NCBI GenBank assembly: GCA_964017185.1
Contig: OZ024870.1
Location: forward strand, 59,064,812-59,128,811
Direction: 5' to 3'
Length of the DNA: 64,000 bases
Source: Rugalucina vietnamica
Lineage: Eukaryota > Mollusca > Bivalvia > Lucinida > Lucinidae
Below, one piece after another: positions 24,098 to 35,636 of this stretch. Position numbers and translations under genes: made by a program. Below the pieces are notes generated by a model. That model was not told the origin of the DNA, ran no database searches, and worked only from the letters and a program-made list of their open reading frames with translations. Within the stretch, counting starts at the first letter, position 1. Every line of letters starts with the position of its first letter.

Positions 24098-27000
24098 GTG
24101 CTATCACTGGTATTGATGGACAGTGCTGGGTCAAATAGACCGCAGCGTAGAACGGCCCTTGTGGGCAGAGAACTTGGGAGGTATGGAATTCAGATAGCAG
24201 CTCTGAGTGAGACTCGGTTAGCAGATGTTGGGGAGATCAAAGAAGTTGGTGCTGGATACACCTTCTTCTGGAGTGGACGCAAAAGTGAAGAGAGGCGTGA
24301 AGCAGGAGTTGGCTTTGCCATTAAAACAGAACTTGTTGGTAAGCTTTCAGGATTGCCAAAATGCATCAATGACCGCCTAATGACATTGAGACTTCCTCTG
24401 TCAGGCAATAAACATGCAACTATTGTCAGTGCCTATGCACCCACGATGACCAATCCAGATGAGGTTAAAGACAAGTTCTATAATGACTTAGATGACATTA
24501 TTTCTGCTACACCCCGTACAGACAAACTTATCCTTCTTGGAGACTTTAATGCCAGAGTTGGTACAGACCATCAGACCTGGGAAGGAGTTATAGGTCCAGA
24601 AGGTGTTGGAAAGTGCAACAGCAATGGTCTCTTGCTTCTAAGGAAGTGTGCTGAACATGATCTTCTAATCACCAACACAGTCTTTCGTCTACCTAACAGA
24701 AATAAAACATCCTGGATGCATCCCCGTTCCAAACATTGGCATCTCATAGACTATGTTATAGTGCGGAGAACAGATAGGCAGGATGTCAGAGTGACAAAGA
24801 CTATGTGTGGTGCAGACTGCTGGACAGACCATAGACTGGTTGTCAGCAAACTCAACCTTAGAATCCAGCCTGCGAGGCGACCTCAAGGCAAGAAAGCTGC
24901 TAAAAGACTGGATGTCTCAAAGCTGAATCAAGACAGCATGCGACAAGCTTTCTTAACAGACATTTGCAACCAACTGGATGCAATCAATCTCAGTTCAGAG
25001 AACCCCGAAGAAAACTGGACAGTCTTCCATAAAACAGTTCATTCTTCAGCTGCTACTACTTTAGGACATCCATCTCGCAAACATCAAGACTGGTTTGATG
25101 AGAATGATGACGAAATTCAGAAGCTTCTTGAAGAAAAACTCAGATTGCACAAGGCACATCAAGATGATACTAGCTCAGTATCCAAGAAAGCAGCCTACAG
25201 CAACGTTTGTAAGACAGTCCAGACCAAGCTTAGGGACATGCAAGATTCCTGGCTGAGGAAGAAAACAGAAGAAATTCAGTCTTTTGCAGACAGAAAGGAC
25301 ATGAAGAAATTTCATGATGCACTGAAAACCATTTATGGCCCTAAGAGTTCTGGAGCCACCACATTACTCAGTGCAGATGGAAACACTCTTCTCACAGACA
25401 AAGAGGCTATCTTGAAAAGGTGGGCAGAACATTTCAATAGTGTGCTAAATCGACCATCAAGCATCAATGAGGATGCAATTGACAGACTGCCACAGATAGA
25501 GTGCAATGTTCCGTTAGATGAATTTCCAACCGTCATGGAAACAAGAAAAGCAGTTCAACAACTGTCTTCTGGCAAAGCTCCAGGTGCAGATGCAATTCCT
25601 GCAGAGGTTTATATGGCCGGGGGGCTACCCATGGCAGAGAAACTGACCGAGCTGTTTCACTGTATGTGGAGGAAGGAGGCCATCCCACAAGAATTTAAGG
25701 ATGCATCCATAATCCACCTATACAAGCGGAAAGGAAATCCACAAGTCTGTGATAACCACAGAGGCATTTCCCTCCTATCGATTGCTGGGAAGATACTAGC
25801 AAAAATTCTGTTGAACCGCCTGAATGTTCATCTTGATCAGAAGGGACTTATCCCAGAAAGTCAATGTGGATTCAGAAAGGACAGGGGGACGATAGACATG
25901 ATCTTCACAGCAAGACAGCTTCAGGAGAAATGCCAAGAGCAGAATGTAGATCTATACATGACGTTTGTCGACCTCACCAAAGCGTTTGACACAGTAAGTC
26001 GTGATGGACTGTGGAAAATCATGGCCAAGTTTGGCTGTCCACCCAGATTCATAGCAATGGTGCGGCAATTTCATGATGGCATGCAGGCACGTGTGCAAAA
26101 TGATGGAGAGTTCTCTGAACCCTTTGAGGTAACAAATGGGGTCAAACAGGGCTGTGTTATGGCACCAACACTGTTCAGCATGATGTTTTCTGCCATGCTC
26201 ATGGATGCTTATCAGGACAGTGACACTGGTTTTCCAATCAGGTACCGTTTTGATGGCAATATATTCAACCTTAGAAGGTTGCAAGCCAAAACTAAGGTGC
26301 AGACCGATGTGCTAGATGAGCTCCTCTATGCAGATGATATGGATAAGAATGCCAGCTCAGAGGCAAAAATGCAAAGAGCCATGGATCAAGTCTCACAGTC
26401 ATGTGATAACTTTGATCTCACAATCAGCACAAAAAAGACAGAGGTTGTACACCAGCCAGCACCTGGAAAACCGTACAATGAACCAACCATCACTGTGAAT
26501 GGAGAAAAACTGAAAGTTGTTGATAAATTCACCTACCTGGGAAGCACTCTTTCCAGAGCAGTGCACATTGATGATGAGGTCACTGCAAGAATTGCAAAAG
26601 CCAGTGTGGCATTCGGAAGACTCCGTGCAAATGTCTGGGAGCGAAATGGAATCAAGCTTGACACCAAGCTGAAAGTCTACAAGGCTGTGGTACTTCCAAC
26701 CCTCTTGTATGCATGTGAGACCTGGACAGTATACCAGCGTCATGCAAAGAGACTTAACCATTTCCACTTAAGCTGTTTGAGAAAGCTGTTAAAAATCAAG
26801 TGGCAAGACAAGATCCCAGACACAGAGGTCCTGAAGAAAGCAGGGATGCAAAGCATGCATACTGTCTTAAAGCTAGCACAGCTAAGGTGGACCGGCCATG
26901 TTATAAGAATGCCTGATGAGCGACTTCCAAAGAAAGTCTTCTATGGAGAACTACAAGAGGGAAAGCGCTCTCAAGGTGGCCAGAAGAAACGCTACAAAGA

Positions 27001-27313
27001 CACCCTGAAAGCCTCTCTGAAGGATTTTGACATACCAATTGGGTCTTGGGAACAGACTGCACAGGAGCGATCAAAGTGGCGAGGTCTCATCAACAAAGGA
27101 GCAGCTCTCCATGAAAAAAAGAGAATCTGTGAAGCTGAAAGAAAGCGCAGAGAACGCAAAGCCAATACCAATGGGCCACCAGCTGATTCAATGACATTGA
27201 CTTGCTCTACTTGCAACCAACAGTTTAGAGCTAGAATTGGCCTAGTCAGCCATCAAAGAACTCACCAACACACACGAACCTATTCAAGAAATAATGATGG
27301 TCTTTCTCATTAG
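24098..27313 (+). CDS. LINE (non-LTR retrotransposon) polyprotein: endonuclease, reverse transcriptase, C-terminal zinc finger
   Basis: This is one long open frame of about 1070 codons with no internal stop. Residues about 30-250 are an apurinic-type endonuclease (IAALSETRLADVGE, GDFNARVG near 148, TDHRLV near 243). Residues about 440-850 are the reverse transcriptase: SSGKAPGADAIP near 490, FVDLTKAFD near 623, GVKQGCVMAPTLF, the catalytic LLYADDMD with YADD near 744, and FTYLGSTL. The C-terminus has WTGHVIRMPDERLPKKVFYG and a C2H2-like finger, CSTCNQQF then HQRTH, near 1036-1055. The usual start of such proteins is missing: the family match begins at MDSAGSNRP (residue 7), so the copy is 5'-truncated and the first six codons are flank. 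It lies antisense inside intron 1 of gene A. Exact clade not resolved. Confidence 0.93.
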   Translation: MLSLVLMDSAGSNRPQRRTALVGRELGRYGIQIAALSETRLADVGEIKEVGAGYTFFWSGRKSEERREAGVGFAIKTELVGKLSGLPKCINDRLMTLRLPLSGNKHATIVSAYAPTMTNPDEVKDKFYNDLDDIISATPRTDKLILLGDFNARVGTDHQTWEGVIGPEGVGKCNSNGLLLLRKCAEHDLLITNTVFRLPNRNKTSWMHPRSKHWHLIDYVIVRRTDRQDVRVTKTMCGADCWTDHRLVVSKLNLRIQPARRPQGKKAAKRLDVSKLNQDSMRQAFLTDICNQLDAINLSSENPEENWTVFHKTVHSSAATTLGHPSRKHQDWFDENDDEIQKLLEEKLRLHKAHQDDTSSVSKKAAYSNVCKTVQTKLRDMQDSWLRKKTEEIQSFADRKDMKKFHDALKTIYGPKSSGATTLLSADGNTLLTDKEAILKRWAEHFNSVLNRPSSINEDAIDRLPQIECNVPLDEFPTVMETRKAVQQLSSGKAPGADAIPAEVYMAGGLPMAEKLTELFHCMWRKEAIPQEFKDASIIHLYKRKGNPQVCDNHRGISLLSIAGKILAKILLNRLNVHLDQKGLIPESQCGFRKDRGTIDMIFTARQLQEKCQEQNVDLYMTFVDLTKAFDTVSRDGLWKIMAKFGCPPRFIAMVRQFHDGMQARVQNDGEFSEPFEVTNGVKQGCVMAPTLFSMMFSAMLMDAYQDSDTGFPIRYRFDGNIFNLRRLQAKTKVQTDVLDELLYADDMDKNASSEAKMQRAMDQVSQSCDNFDLTISTKKTEVVHQPAPGKPYNEPTITVNGEKLKVVDKFTYLGSTLSRAVHIDDEVTARIAKASVAFGRLRANVWERNGIKLDTKLKVYKAVVLPTLLYACETWTVYQRHAKRLNHFHLSCLRKLLKIKWQDKIPDTEVLKKAGMQSMHTVLKLAQLRWTGHVIRMPDERLPKKVFYGELQEGKRSQGGQKKRYKDTLKASLKDFDIPIGSWEQTAQERSKWRGLINKGAALHEKKRICEAERKRRERKANTNGPPADSMTLTCSTCNQQFRARIGLVSHQRTHQHTRTYSRNNDGLSH

Positions 27314-27329
27314 TGAGAGACGAACCACC
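24114..27329 (+). mobile_element. 5'-truncated LINE insertion with 11-bp target duplication
   Basis: ATCACTGGTAT occurs just before the first recognisable LINE sequence (about 24103-24113) and again 16 bp after the stop codon (27330-27340). This fits a target-site duplication and defines an insertion of about 3.2 kb with almost no 3' UTR. An intact ORF and an exact duplication suggest a fairly young insertion. Confidence 0.75.
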
Positions 27330-27978
27330 ATCACTGGTATGAATAATTATTATTATAAATATGGCATAAAACGTAATAAACTCAACCATTATACTTGTTT
27401 TTGCTAGTGTGGATGATTCTGCTCATCTCTATTTTCATTCTGAGAGTCACTAAATTTAGTTTGAATCTTTTTTCGACAAAATTGCATACGATAATGAAGA
27501 AAAGTCTGCTGATCACAAGTATTAGCCTTTTTAAAGCTCGCACCAAAAAAAGCAATAATTTACCATTTTTTGCGGATGTTCAGAATAAAAAAAAACTTTT
27601 TTGACTTGGCAAAATTGCAGCCCTTGCGTCTTTAAAGTTAAAGACATTATCCATTGATGACTATGCATTATTTACTTTAATATTCTGTAATATTCTGTAA
27701 TATAAAAGATATACGGTTTGTGTGCATATAATGTTAAAACTAATGTAGGCATTATAACATTTGTAACAGGCATTTTGGTGTTGCATTTCATTTAATAATA
27801 CGTTATAAACGATACAAATTAGCAATTTTATGCATCTGTGTTTCACATACTTGCAAAAAGTTATAGGGCATGCTTAGGTTCTGAATAAATGATAACAGTG
27901 CCGTTTTGTGTCATTTTAAGCGACTATACTATTTATGTCTGCATGTTCTTTTAAATAATCATGGTGCATTGTTACGTA

Positions 27979-30205
27979 CAGCTGCGTTCAGTTATTAATA
28001 TACCCCTGCAATATTCAGAAATAAATTGACAACTCTAAGAAGTTTTTGAACAATCGTCACGAGAAATGGATAACTGGAGGAATTTGTTTATGTAGTTTGT
28101 TAAATATGAAGGTAATTATATACTTTTGTATATAAAACTTCTAGATATTGTGAGGCGTATGATAATATATATTTACTTAATATATATAACTTCCAGATCT
28201 TGTGATGCTTTATGCCTGATTTGATTACATACTATGTTAAGCACATTTTTACTCCTACAAATAAGCTGATATTCAAGTTTCAAAGATTCCACAAGAAACC
28301 ATTGTTAACGGTTTGTTATTGTTTTTATAATATTTGAATGAATAACCATTTTTTGTACTAAGGCTGAAAATTTAGTGTCTTTATGGGCACTATTTACAAA
28401 GTCACACCCTGATTTTCATTCAAAGTACATTTTAGAATATCATGGTAGATTGGCTGTTACAATTTAAAACTAAACACTTCAGTGTTATTTTGCAAGAAAA
28501 TTCATATTCCACCATGACGTTTGTACGAAGAAACCTCGCTAGTGGATTCCTTCATGAGGTTAAGCATGTCTTAAAGCACTGTGGCGTCACCTCCTGCTTT
28601 GTATACTGCCAAAATGCGGGTTTACATTTCATCATACTGTTACATGATAATTTTGTTTTCTTGGCTAAGAATACCACAGATGATACTTTCAGAGAGAGCC
28701 TTTTATTGTTGGGCCATCTCTGATAGACCCTCTTCAAGGTATTCAAAACCTCTTCTTCTATAAGGTCATAGTCAAGGGAATCGTCAGGACATTCAAAGTC
28801 AGGCCTTCTCTGATATACAGCGAATGAATTTTGCGGTTTTGAAATTATTACAAAGAACATTGCCTTGCATAAATACAAATTCTTTTCGCATCCTTGATTG
28901 GCATGCTAATTTCCCTGACTTAAACCCTATGAAAGAGGTTTGGAATATCGTGGAGAGGAGATGTGAGTCGTTACCTTACAATAAATTGAGCATATTATGG
29001 TATTATGTGTAGAGGAACAAAATATGAAACTGTATTAGGAAAGGCCTAGGGAATTTAAGGCCTGATTTTGGCCTCATGTGTTGATAAAAATCTGAATTTT
29101 GGAATTTTGAGCAGAAACGTATTGCAAATAGCAGATATAGGCCCCTGCTTATAAAATCTAGCACAACTATCACATTCAAATTACACATGTTGCCATGGCA
29201 ACGCTCCGAAAAGCATAGAAATACCATTTTTTGCAATTTTGGGTCAATTTTTCACCATTCAATATCATTTTCAACTACCGGCCCACGCGACGAACAATTT
29301 CTTATTGTGAAATAATTATGAAGTATCACCCAGGGATATTGCATGCTAAGTATCATTTTGTTCGGAGTGTGGGCTGGCACTTAAAAATAAAAAAATGTGT
29401 TCAGAAATGGTCGAAAATAGACCAAAAAGTGCAGAATGTGCTCTACCTATGGTTCTTCTGGGCGTTGCCATGGCAATGCTTGTAGGATAAATGGAGTACT
29501 TGTTCCTGTTTTTAATAGAGGAGGCATATGGCTGTTTTAAGAAATAGTTTTCTCACCTAAATTCAAAAATTTATTTTTTGACAAAATCTGAGGCCAAAAT
29601 CAGGCGTTAAATGCCCTAGTCCTTTCAACCCGCATATTGGCAGTATATAAAGCCAGATGTGACTCCACAGTGCTTTAAGAAATGTTTACCCCATGAAAGA
29701 ACCCACTAGCAAGATTTTTTCGTACAAATGTCCTGGTGGAATATGATTTTTCATGCAAAATAATATTGACATGTTTAGTTTTAAATTTTAACAACCACTT
29801 TACTAAGAAATTCCAAAATGCTTATTGAATAAGTGTGTAACTTTGCAAAAAAGTGCCCATAAAGACACCAAACTTTTAGCCTTAGTACAAAAATGGTTAT
29901 TCATTCATAAATTATTAATAAAATTACAAACCGTTAACCATGCCGGTTCCCTGTGGAATTTTTAAAACTATTTTCAGCTACTTTTGTGTGAAAAATTTGG
30001 CTTCATACATTATGTAGTCAAAATAGGCATAACACAAGATTTAGTTTTATATACAAAGTAAATAATTACCCTCATATTTAACAAAAGATATAAACAAATT
30101 CACCCAGTTATCCATTTCTTGTCAGTAACGATTGTTAATAAACCAGTAGAGTTTTCAATTTATTTCTGAATATTGCAGGGGTATATTAATAACTGAACGC
30201 AGCTG
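27979..30205. mobile_element. E1: long-TIR Tc1/mariner-like transposon remnant
   Basis: Its ends are CAGCTGCGTTCAGTTATTAA and its reverse complement. The inverted repeats are very long: about 27979-28625 pairs with about 29633-30205. Between them, 28880-28990 reads ILDWHANFPDLNPMKEVWNI on the plus strand, matching the LDWPAxSPDLNPIExxW block that ends the DDE/D domain of Tc1/mariner transposases. The catalytic Glu of NPIE is Lys here, and most of the enzyme is missing, so it is a dead copy. The left edge is flanked by TA. A 587-bp F-family element sits inside it (29040-29626). It lies in intron 1 of gene A. Confidence 0.75.
29040..29626 (+). mobile_element. F-family inverted-repeat element nested in E1
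   Basis: Ends AAAGGCCTAGGGAATTTAAG and inverted GAAAGGACTAGGGCATTTAA. The arms carry GTTGCCATGGCAACG near 29189 and 29465. The matching place in E2 (about 54575-54600) lacks it, so it entered E1 afterwards. Confidence 0.78.
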
Positions 30206-31593
30206 TTTGCAATTTTGCCTAAAAATACATACTTGGTAACAGATATTACTTACGTCAAATAGTAATTACGAAACATGTTATATAATACGTGTATTTTCTT
30301 TGGTCAGGAGCATATAATTCTTCTCAGAAGAAGTATATGCCCAAATAAGAACATTATACGAACACGTATGTAGGACATTTTACCCATAAAATATAATAAT
30401 GTAAGGCTGTGCATTTCGTATGATACAAATGTTAATAACAACATCATATGAATATGATTTTCAGAGTACATTCTAATGAAAAATTAAAACTATAATATTT
30501 ACATACAAACGTAAGAACAGTAGTAAGTTTTATTTACACGAACATGCACCGATGAATGCCACAAATAAAGCCGCATTAACAATATATGGCTAAAATATTT
30601 ATTCACCGTTAATTCATTAAACAAACTTCCCTCAGACACTTAAGAACCTATTTGTTTTACAGAAAACCGGGTATGGGTTATTAATACATTGCCTTTGACC
30701 GAACCATAAACGTTTACAAAACTCGACAAAAGCCGGCACTCGTGTGTTTAACTGTTTGCTCTCAAAGAATAGACAGTTCCAATATTTTGATAACTTTCTG
30801 CAAGTGGTTAAAGTACTACAATACATCATTTTCTAAGTGGCTCTGCAAGATTAATGAAAATGATTTGATAGTGCTTCAAGTTGACAAATAACGTATGTAA
30901 TATACTCTTGGTAGCACAATGTTTATCTGAACTAAATGCTTGAATTTCTTGAAATTGTTGATTCTGATAAAATCCAGTGGCAAGTAGAAAGAAAAATTAT
31001 GTTACACTTTTTCAAACAGAAACGATTTCAAAGTAAAATCTTTTTAAGCCCTTTTGCCATGCATGATGTTCTGTACATAAGTTATATTATTCAAAAATAC
31101 TTTATTTCTAATAATGATTCTGTACAAGAAACAATGGCTATATTTAAGTATGTTATGTTATGTTATGTTATATTTAAGTAAGAACAGAAAGTCCGGGAAT
31201 AGATACAATGGAATTTAAAATTTCAACCCAGACACATCAGGGGGAACTATAGCTTAGTATCTACATTAGACCATGTTTCTTCTGCTATAATAATAATAAT
31301 AATAATGATAATAATAATAATAAGTAATAATAATAATAATGATGATGATGTTGAAATAAATGTTGATCGCACTTTTCATACGCAATTAATAGTGTTTTGG
31401 GATCAATGCTAAGTGACTATTCGAGACCAGTTTCTACATAAACTATACATGTATCATCACTTCGATCATATCGTCACAAGCTTCCCCAGCATAGCATGAA
31501 AAAAATTTATATTATTATTATTATTAACTTTATTATTCGCTTGCTACTATTTTGCGTCCAGTGCTGGCTCACTTTTATTTGCTTTACTTCAAT

Positions 31594-31626
<33 letters not shown>

Positions 31627-33250
31627 TTTATTACATGTACATGTACAATGTAACACATGTATGCAATCCTACAGTTTCTGTGGAACAGCTAAAGCATATC
31701 TGTTGAAGAAATTATCGCCAAGCCCCTGGGTAAGACTATCTCGTGCGAGCTGATAGCACAAATGCTCGCACGCTGCGCAAACCATCACATAATGAAAACA
31801 ACAGCAAAACATACAGTGCAAGACTTGAAAGCTCCAGATATGTTCTTGAAAATAAAACGAACTTAGAAATGTTTGATATGTAGCTTTAGTAGAGCATGAA
31901 TATTTACGTGAAAAACAGTTAGCAATATGTTTTCAAAAATATGCGGCATACCGACCGCAAATCTGGGCGCATGTTTATCCGCATTAGAACTAGATCTGGG
32001 CGTCCGTTTATCGACCGCGTTAGAACGAAGTCTGAGCGCCAGAAAGGAGCAGCCACCTATGTTTATTGTTTGGGTTACCGTTTGTTTTTGAAATACGTAT
32101 TTCAAAATATTTGACGTGACTCTTAATTTGGCAGGAAGCTTCATGAGACTTATCTAACAAACCCATCACGTTTCAAGATGATCACATTACGAAAACTTGC
32201 CCATGCAGTAAACAGAGATTTTTACAGTTGTAAAAATTGAAAATTTTCAGTAAAAAATATTCATATTTTTCTTATTTTTGCTCAAAACATAGATTGTCGG
32301 TACACGTTAGAACCGCCTCGACGAGGCGGTTCTAACGAGTACCCACAATCTATGTTTTGGAGCAAAAATAAGAAAAATTGGTAAACCCCTGCAAACCCCA
32401 GTTTTGCTAAATAAAAGTGGGGTTCAAGGGGGTATACATTACACGGACATGTTTTCCTGATGAGTCATGGGTCATTTCAGTGGCCACTTTTCCTATCTTT
32501 TCTCGGATAATGCGATAAACTGGCGCAGTGACTGCTAAATTAGTACTGCATGTTTTATCACTAATCACTAGTTTGTAGGAATTATATCCTAAAAATTTTC
32601 AAGTATGTCCCAAGAAATGGAAGGCTGTAATGATTTATGCATCATCTTTATTTCATAGTCATCTTTATTTCATAGTCCATCATGTTTTCTATTTGCCAGT
32701 TGCACTAAACAGTTATGTCATTTGCCCCACCTCGCTTTTGCACATATTCGTCATATTATTTAATTTCATTAACGTTCTCATGTATATTTCGTGTTTGTTT
32801 GTTCACAGTGTTCTGTAAAATTGTCTTGTAGTTTTCATTATTGTTTGTAAACATATCTTGCTCTCCTTAAAAGCAGGAAATAAAGAAATCAATCAATAAT
32901 TTCGGGACCACTCTCACTTAAACAGAAACTTAACAGCCTGTTCAGCTGCATCGTATTCGTAGTGCACCCACGTGTTAAGAAACTGTTGTCATAGTTAATG
33001 GTGGGAATAATGAGGTGGGTGATGTGGTTCATGATGATGATGATGATGATGACTAAGTGTTTCAAAAACTAAAAATAACCCTTATTTGTGTTTCTTGTTT
33101 TGCACACTACTACTGTTTTGCAGTTGTTTTTATGTCTGAAGGTTTACAGGGTGTGAATTAATACCTTCTTTCCTTCTATTACTTTTGTCATTATTGTTAT
33201 TGTAAAAGTAACTTTTATCATTTTTATTGCCAGGTTTGCAATTACATTAC
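30206..33250. other. Gene A intron 1, exon-1-proximal part; simple repeats, no exon recognised
   Basis: It holds TAA/ATA triplet runs (31289-31345), a CT run (about 31597-31624), the B-family copy at 32.2 kb, a possible LINE tail (AAATAAAGAAATCAATCAAT near 32879) and a GATGAT run near 33033. AGGAGCATATAATTCTTCTC near 30307 forms a hairpin and recurs at 40.86 kb. Confidence 0.5.
32186..32463 (+). repeat. B-family palindromic element, full
   Basis: Same ends and central hairpin (GAACCGCCTCGACGAGGCGG). It lies in intron 1 of gene A, about 0.8 kb from exon 1. Confidence 0.85.
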
Positions 33251-33442
33251 CTCGTTCATGTAATCCATATGCCCATCATCCCCATACAGTCTTTCATATT
33301 TCACACCCTCCCCTCCATCGCTCGGGGAATGTTGGTATTTCTCTATCATTCTGTCGTCTTTATCAAATCTTTTTCTGGTCTCTCTATCCGTCTCTTCAAT
33401 GCTCGTAGTTTCGCCCCATTTGGGGAATTTCGTTTCCAACAT
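33251..33442 (-). CDS. Lhx2/9: Gene A exon 1: N-terminal coding exon with start codon
   Basis: This is a 64-codon exon starting at the first ATG (33440-33442) after an in-frame TAA and ending at GAACGAG followed by GTAATG, a sound donor in phase 0, as exon 2 requires. The protein begins MLETKFPKWGETTSIEETDR and ends ERLYGDDGHMDYMNE. It is charged and looks disordered, as expected for the region before LIM1 in LHX2/9. Support is indirect: correct strand, correct phase, the resulting total of exactly 418 codons, and a GC-box-bearing region just upstream. There is no recognisable domain, so RNA evidence is needed. The gene B first exon has the same phase and a loosely similar end (SHMEDKFYTESVNQ). 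Confidence 0.68.
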
Positions 33443-33879
33443 ATGAGATGAAACAATCACTTTTTAGAACCCACGTTCACACTTAGATTGGTCACTATAA
33501 TTTCCAGTCTAAGCCTGTCAAAGGTGGCTTTCAACTTCTCCAGGAAAATACTTTTAATACAATTACTAACATAAATCGTAATCAGTTAACAAAGAAAAGT
33601 TTTTCGAATTGTTTAGTTTTAACTAACTGTGACAATTCTTGATTTTTGAAGCTACTAAAATATGCTTTGCACAGGTGTGTGTATCCAAAAGAAAAATCAT
33701 CAAAATCACGAATCAAATGTTATTTTGAGTGTGAAGCATTATATATGAAGATTCACTATTTGTCCACTGTCAATACTCTATTCATCCTCTTTATTTCTTA
33801 AGCTTTTCTCCTTAATCCTTATTGTTTGCTTAAACAGTGGCAAGTATTTAAGAGAAGTTTTGTATTTATCACCGTGAAA

Positions 33880-34110
33880 TTTTGTTTGGAATTCAGCTCA
33901 GTTCCACTCTGTTAAGGCCGCTGTGCTCCATTGTGTGCGGGCAACAGGGAGGCGGGGCCAAACTTCATTATGCTTCACTACAGTGACAGGCTGAAGCGGA
34001 GAACAGTAGCGAATCGCTCAATTATTGCTCGCTGCGTGAATGGTAGCCTAACAATTGATGGACGCTGCCTTGCTGTGCGAGCATTGTAGAGGAGTGCTTA
34101 TTGGTTTACA
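33880..34110 (-). promoter_or_regulatory. Candidate proximal promoter of gene A
   Basis: About 450-650 bp upstream of the gene A start codon, the AT-rich background gives way to a GC-richer stretch with a GC box (GGGAGGCGGGGCC near 33948-33960) and an inverted CCAAT-like TATTGGTTT near 34099. No obvious repeat occupies it. The position and motifs fit a TATA-less developmental promoter. No transcription start is proven. Confidence 0.35.
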
Positions 34111-35155
34111 CCTGTCTCTAAAGATACAGAAAAACAGAGAAAAACAGAAATACGTACAAAAACACACATCGTTTGATGTATTGAAATCAGTGATCGAAAA
34201 AAAAGTATTCATTTCTTGAAGGAAAAAAATGTTATAGCGAGTGAGCTATGAAAATATTTTGTTCCATCTCAGGTGCTTTTTTTCGAATCTATTTTCCGCT
34301 TTAATTTTGTTATGTTTAAAGCATTTAATTTCTTTCTCTACTGAAGTTGAACTATTTTATCCAGTTCACAATGTATTTATAAACATCATTTTTTACCTTT
34401 AATAAGGAATGTCACCGCAATTGACTTTCATTCCATCACCATTTCATAGCCTTTTCCCCAATTTTTCACTAAGGTGTGCCATGGTCTTCGTTAAGATGTT
34501 CATACCGACGTCTTGAACTCAGACATTCACCGGCTGGAAGGAGGTGAGTTCTCCATGTACCCCTGTACCAGTAATAGCAGTTCAGCCACCACACGCAATA
34601 ACAACCACCTGGGAGAGCTAAAAACAAGTTCCGTTTTTAATTTTGCACTTGCTTTGTAATTTTTATGCTCCAAGTTAAGTATTCTCCAGATGTTAAGACA
34701 TCAAAGAAGTTGAGGAAGGTAACTGTTACCTTATGTTTGGCTACGTTTTGTATCAAGGGGCTGATTTTTGTGATCATTTTATTTTCAAAACAAACAGAAG
34801 CAGTTCGGTAAATATTTGTGTTGGCTGTTTTCGGCTCATGGATAGCTCATATGGGAGTCTGCCAGTATTTATTCACTCCACGGGAGTGTTGATGTTTAGA
34901 CTGCTAGTTTGCTGGCTAGATTTTCAATTCGTATCAAACCAGATCTAGATTATTTTTCGCATTTATATTAAAGGTAAAAAATTAAATAAAAAATAAGCAT
35001 TGTTAGTTCAGTATTATTTACACTTGGAAAACCTGGATATTTTTATTTCAAATATATAGCTATATTGTTTGTGAAATAATTTTGAAAAAAAAAAAAAAAA
35101 AAGAAAAAAAATGTGTAATATAAATTTGTCCTATCAATCGATCGTTCGGTCAATC

Positions 35156-35181
35156 AATCAGTCAGTCAGTCAGTCAGTCAG

Positions 35182-35226
<45 letters not shown>
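35156..35226. repeat. TCAG/TCAA tetranucleotide microsatellite
   Basis: About six TCAG units run into about 13 TCAA units. Confidence 0.95.
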
Positions 35227-35401
35227 TCAAAAATAATTGGGAACGGCATATGTGTTTAATGATTAAAGAAAGTAGCCTACTTTTGTGGCAAATAAGACAA
35301 TACCAGACCACGCAAAATGAATAAGTTTAATTGCAGACTATGGCGATGCATATTCTGTACTTGTATAATATTCTCATTTTCCAATGCAAAAATATGTTAT
35401 T

Positions 35402-35636
35402 GAGCCGCCACATGGGAAAACCAACAATCTGCCTAGGCGAAAACAAAGGCGCAGATCAGCTTCGCAGTAACTGCGAAGCTGATCAGCGCCTTTGTTTTCG
35501 CTACTCGGATAGTACAATTCCTCTTCTACTTAAAATCCGAAATTTCAAGCTTCTAGCTCTTTTCTGTGCCTGTACAGGTCGGTTTGTGTCGGGCCTGTTC
35601 GGAAACCACATTGTTGGTTTTCCCATGAGGCGGCTC
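35402..35636. repeat. GAGCCGCC-family element, copy 4
   Basis: A full 235-bp copy with terminal GAGCCGCC and GGCGGCTC and the central CTTCGCAGTAACTGCGAAG palindrome. It lies in the intergenic interval. Confidence 0.88.

Larger units (their letters stand above)
23931..27635. mobile_element. TTAA-flanked inverted-repeat element split by the LINE
   Basis: A 26-nt terminal sequence at 23931-23956 recurs inverted at 27610-27635 with one mismatch (core GCAAGGGCTGCAATTTTG). TTAA stands at both outer edges, as expected for a piggyBac-type target. Without the LINE the element would be about 0.48 kb, so it is a non-autonomous element that served as the LINE target. Confidence 0.55.
12482..33442 (-). 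other. Lhx2/9: Gene A locus: complete Lhx2/9 (apterous-class) LIM-homeobox gene, 5 coding exons
   Basis: The coding exons on the minus strand, in order, are 33251-33442, 21400-21608, 20104-20456, 13115-13329 and 12482-12766. Introns are 11.6 kb, 943 bp, 6.8 kb and 348 bp. Splice phases are 0, 2, 1 and 0 and all agree, and the joined length is 1254 nt (417 residues plus stop). Human LHX2 and LHX9 are about 400 residues, so the length is normal. Domain order is N-terminal region, LIM1, LIM2, QKGRPRKRK linker, homeodomain, Ser-rich acidic tail. Known family role: nuclear transcription factor that binds TAATTA-type sites and works with the LDB/Chip cofactor through its LIM domains; in animals it patterns eye, brain, limb or wing and neurons. 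The exons and phases are read directly. Orthology to Lhx2/9 rests on domain sequence, and the use of each splice site is predicted. Confidence 0.9.

Noticed and set aside
28552-28878. 108-codon minus-strand frame as a host gene
   Set aside because: It lies between the arms of E1, opposite the strand on which the transposase vestige reads, and its 3' part is the long inverted repeat.
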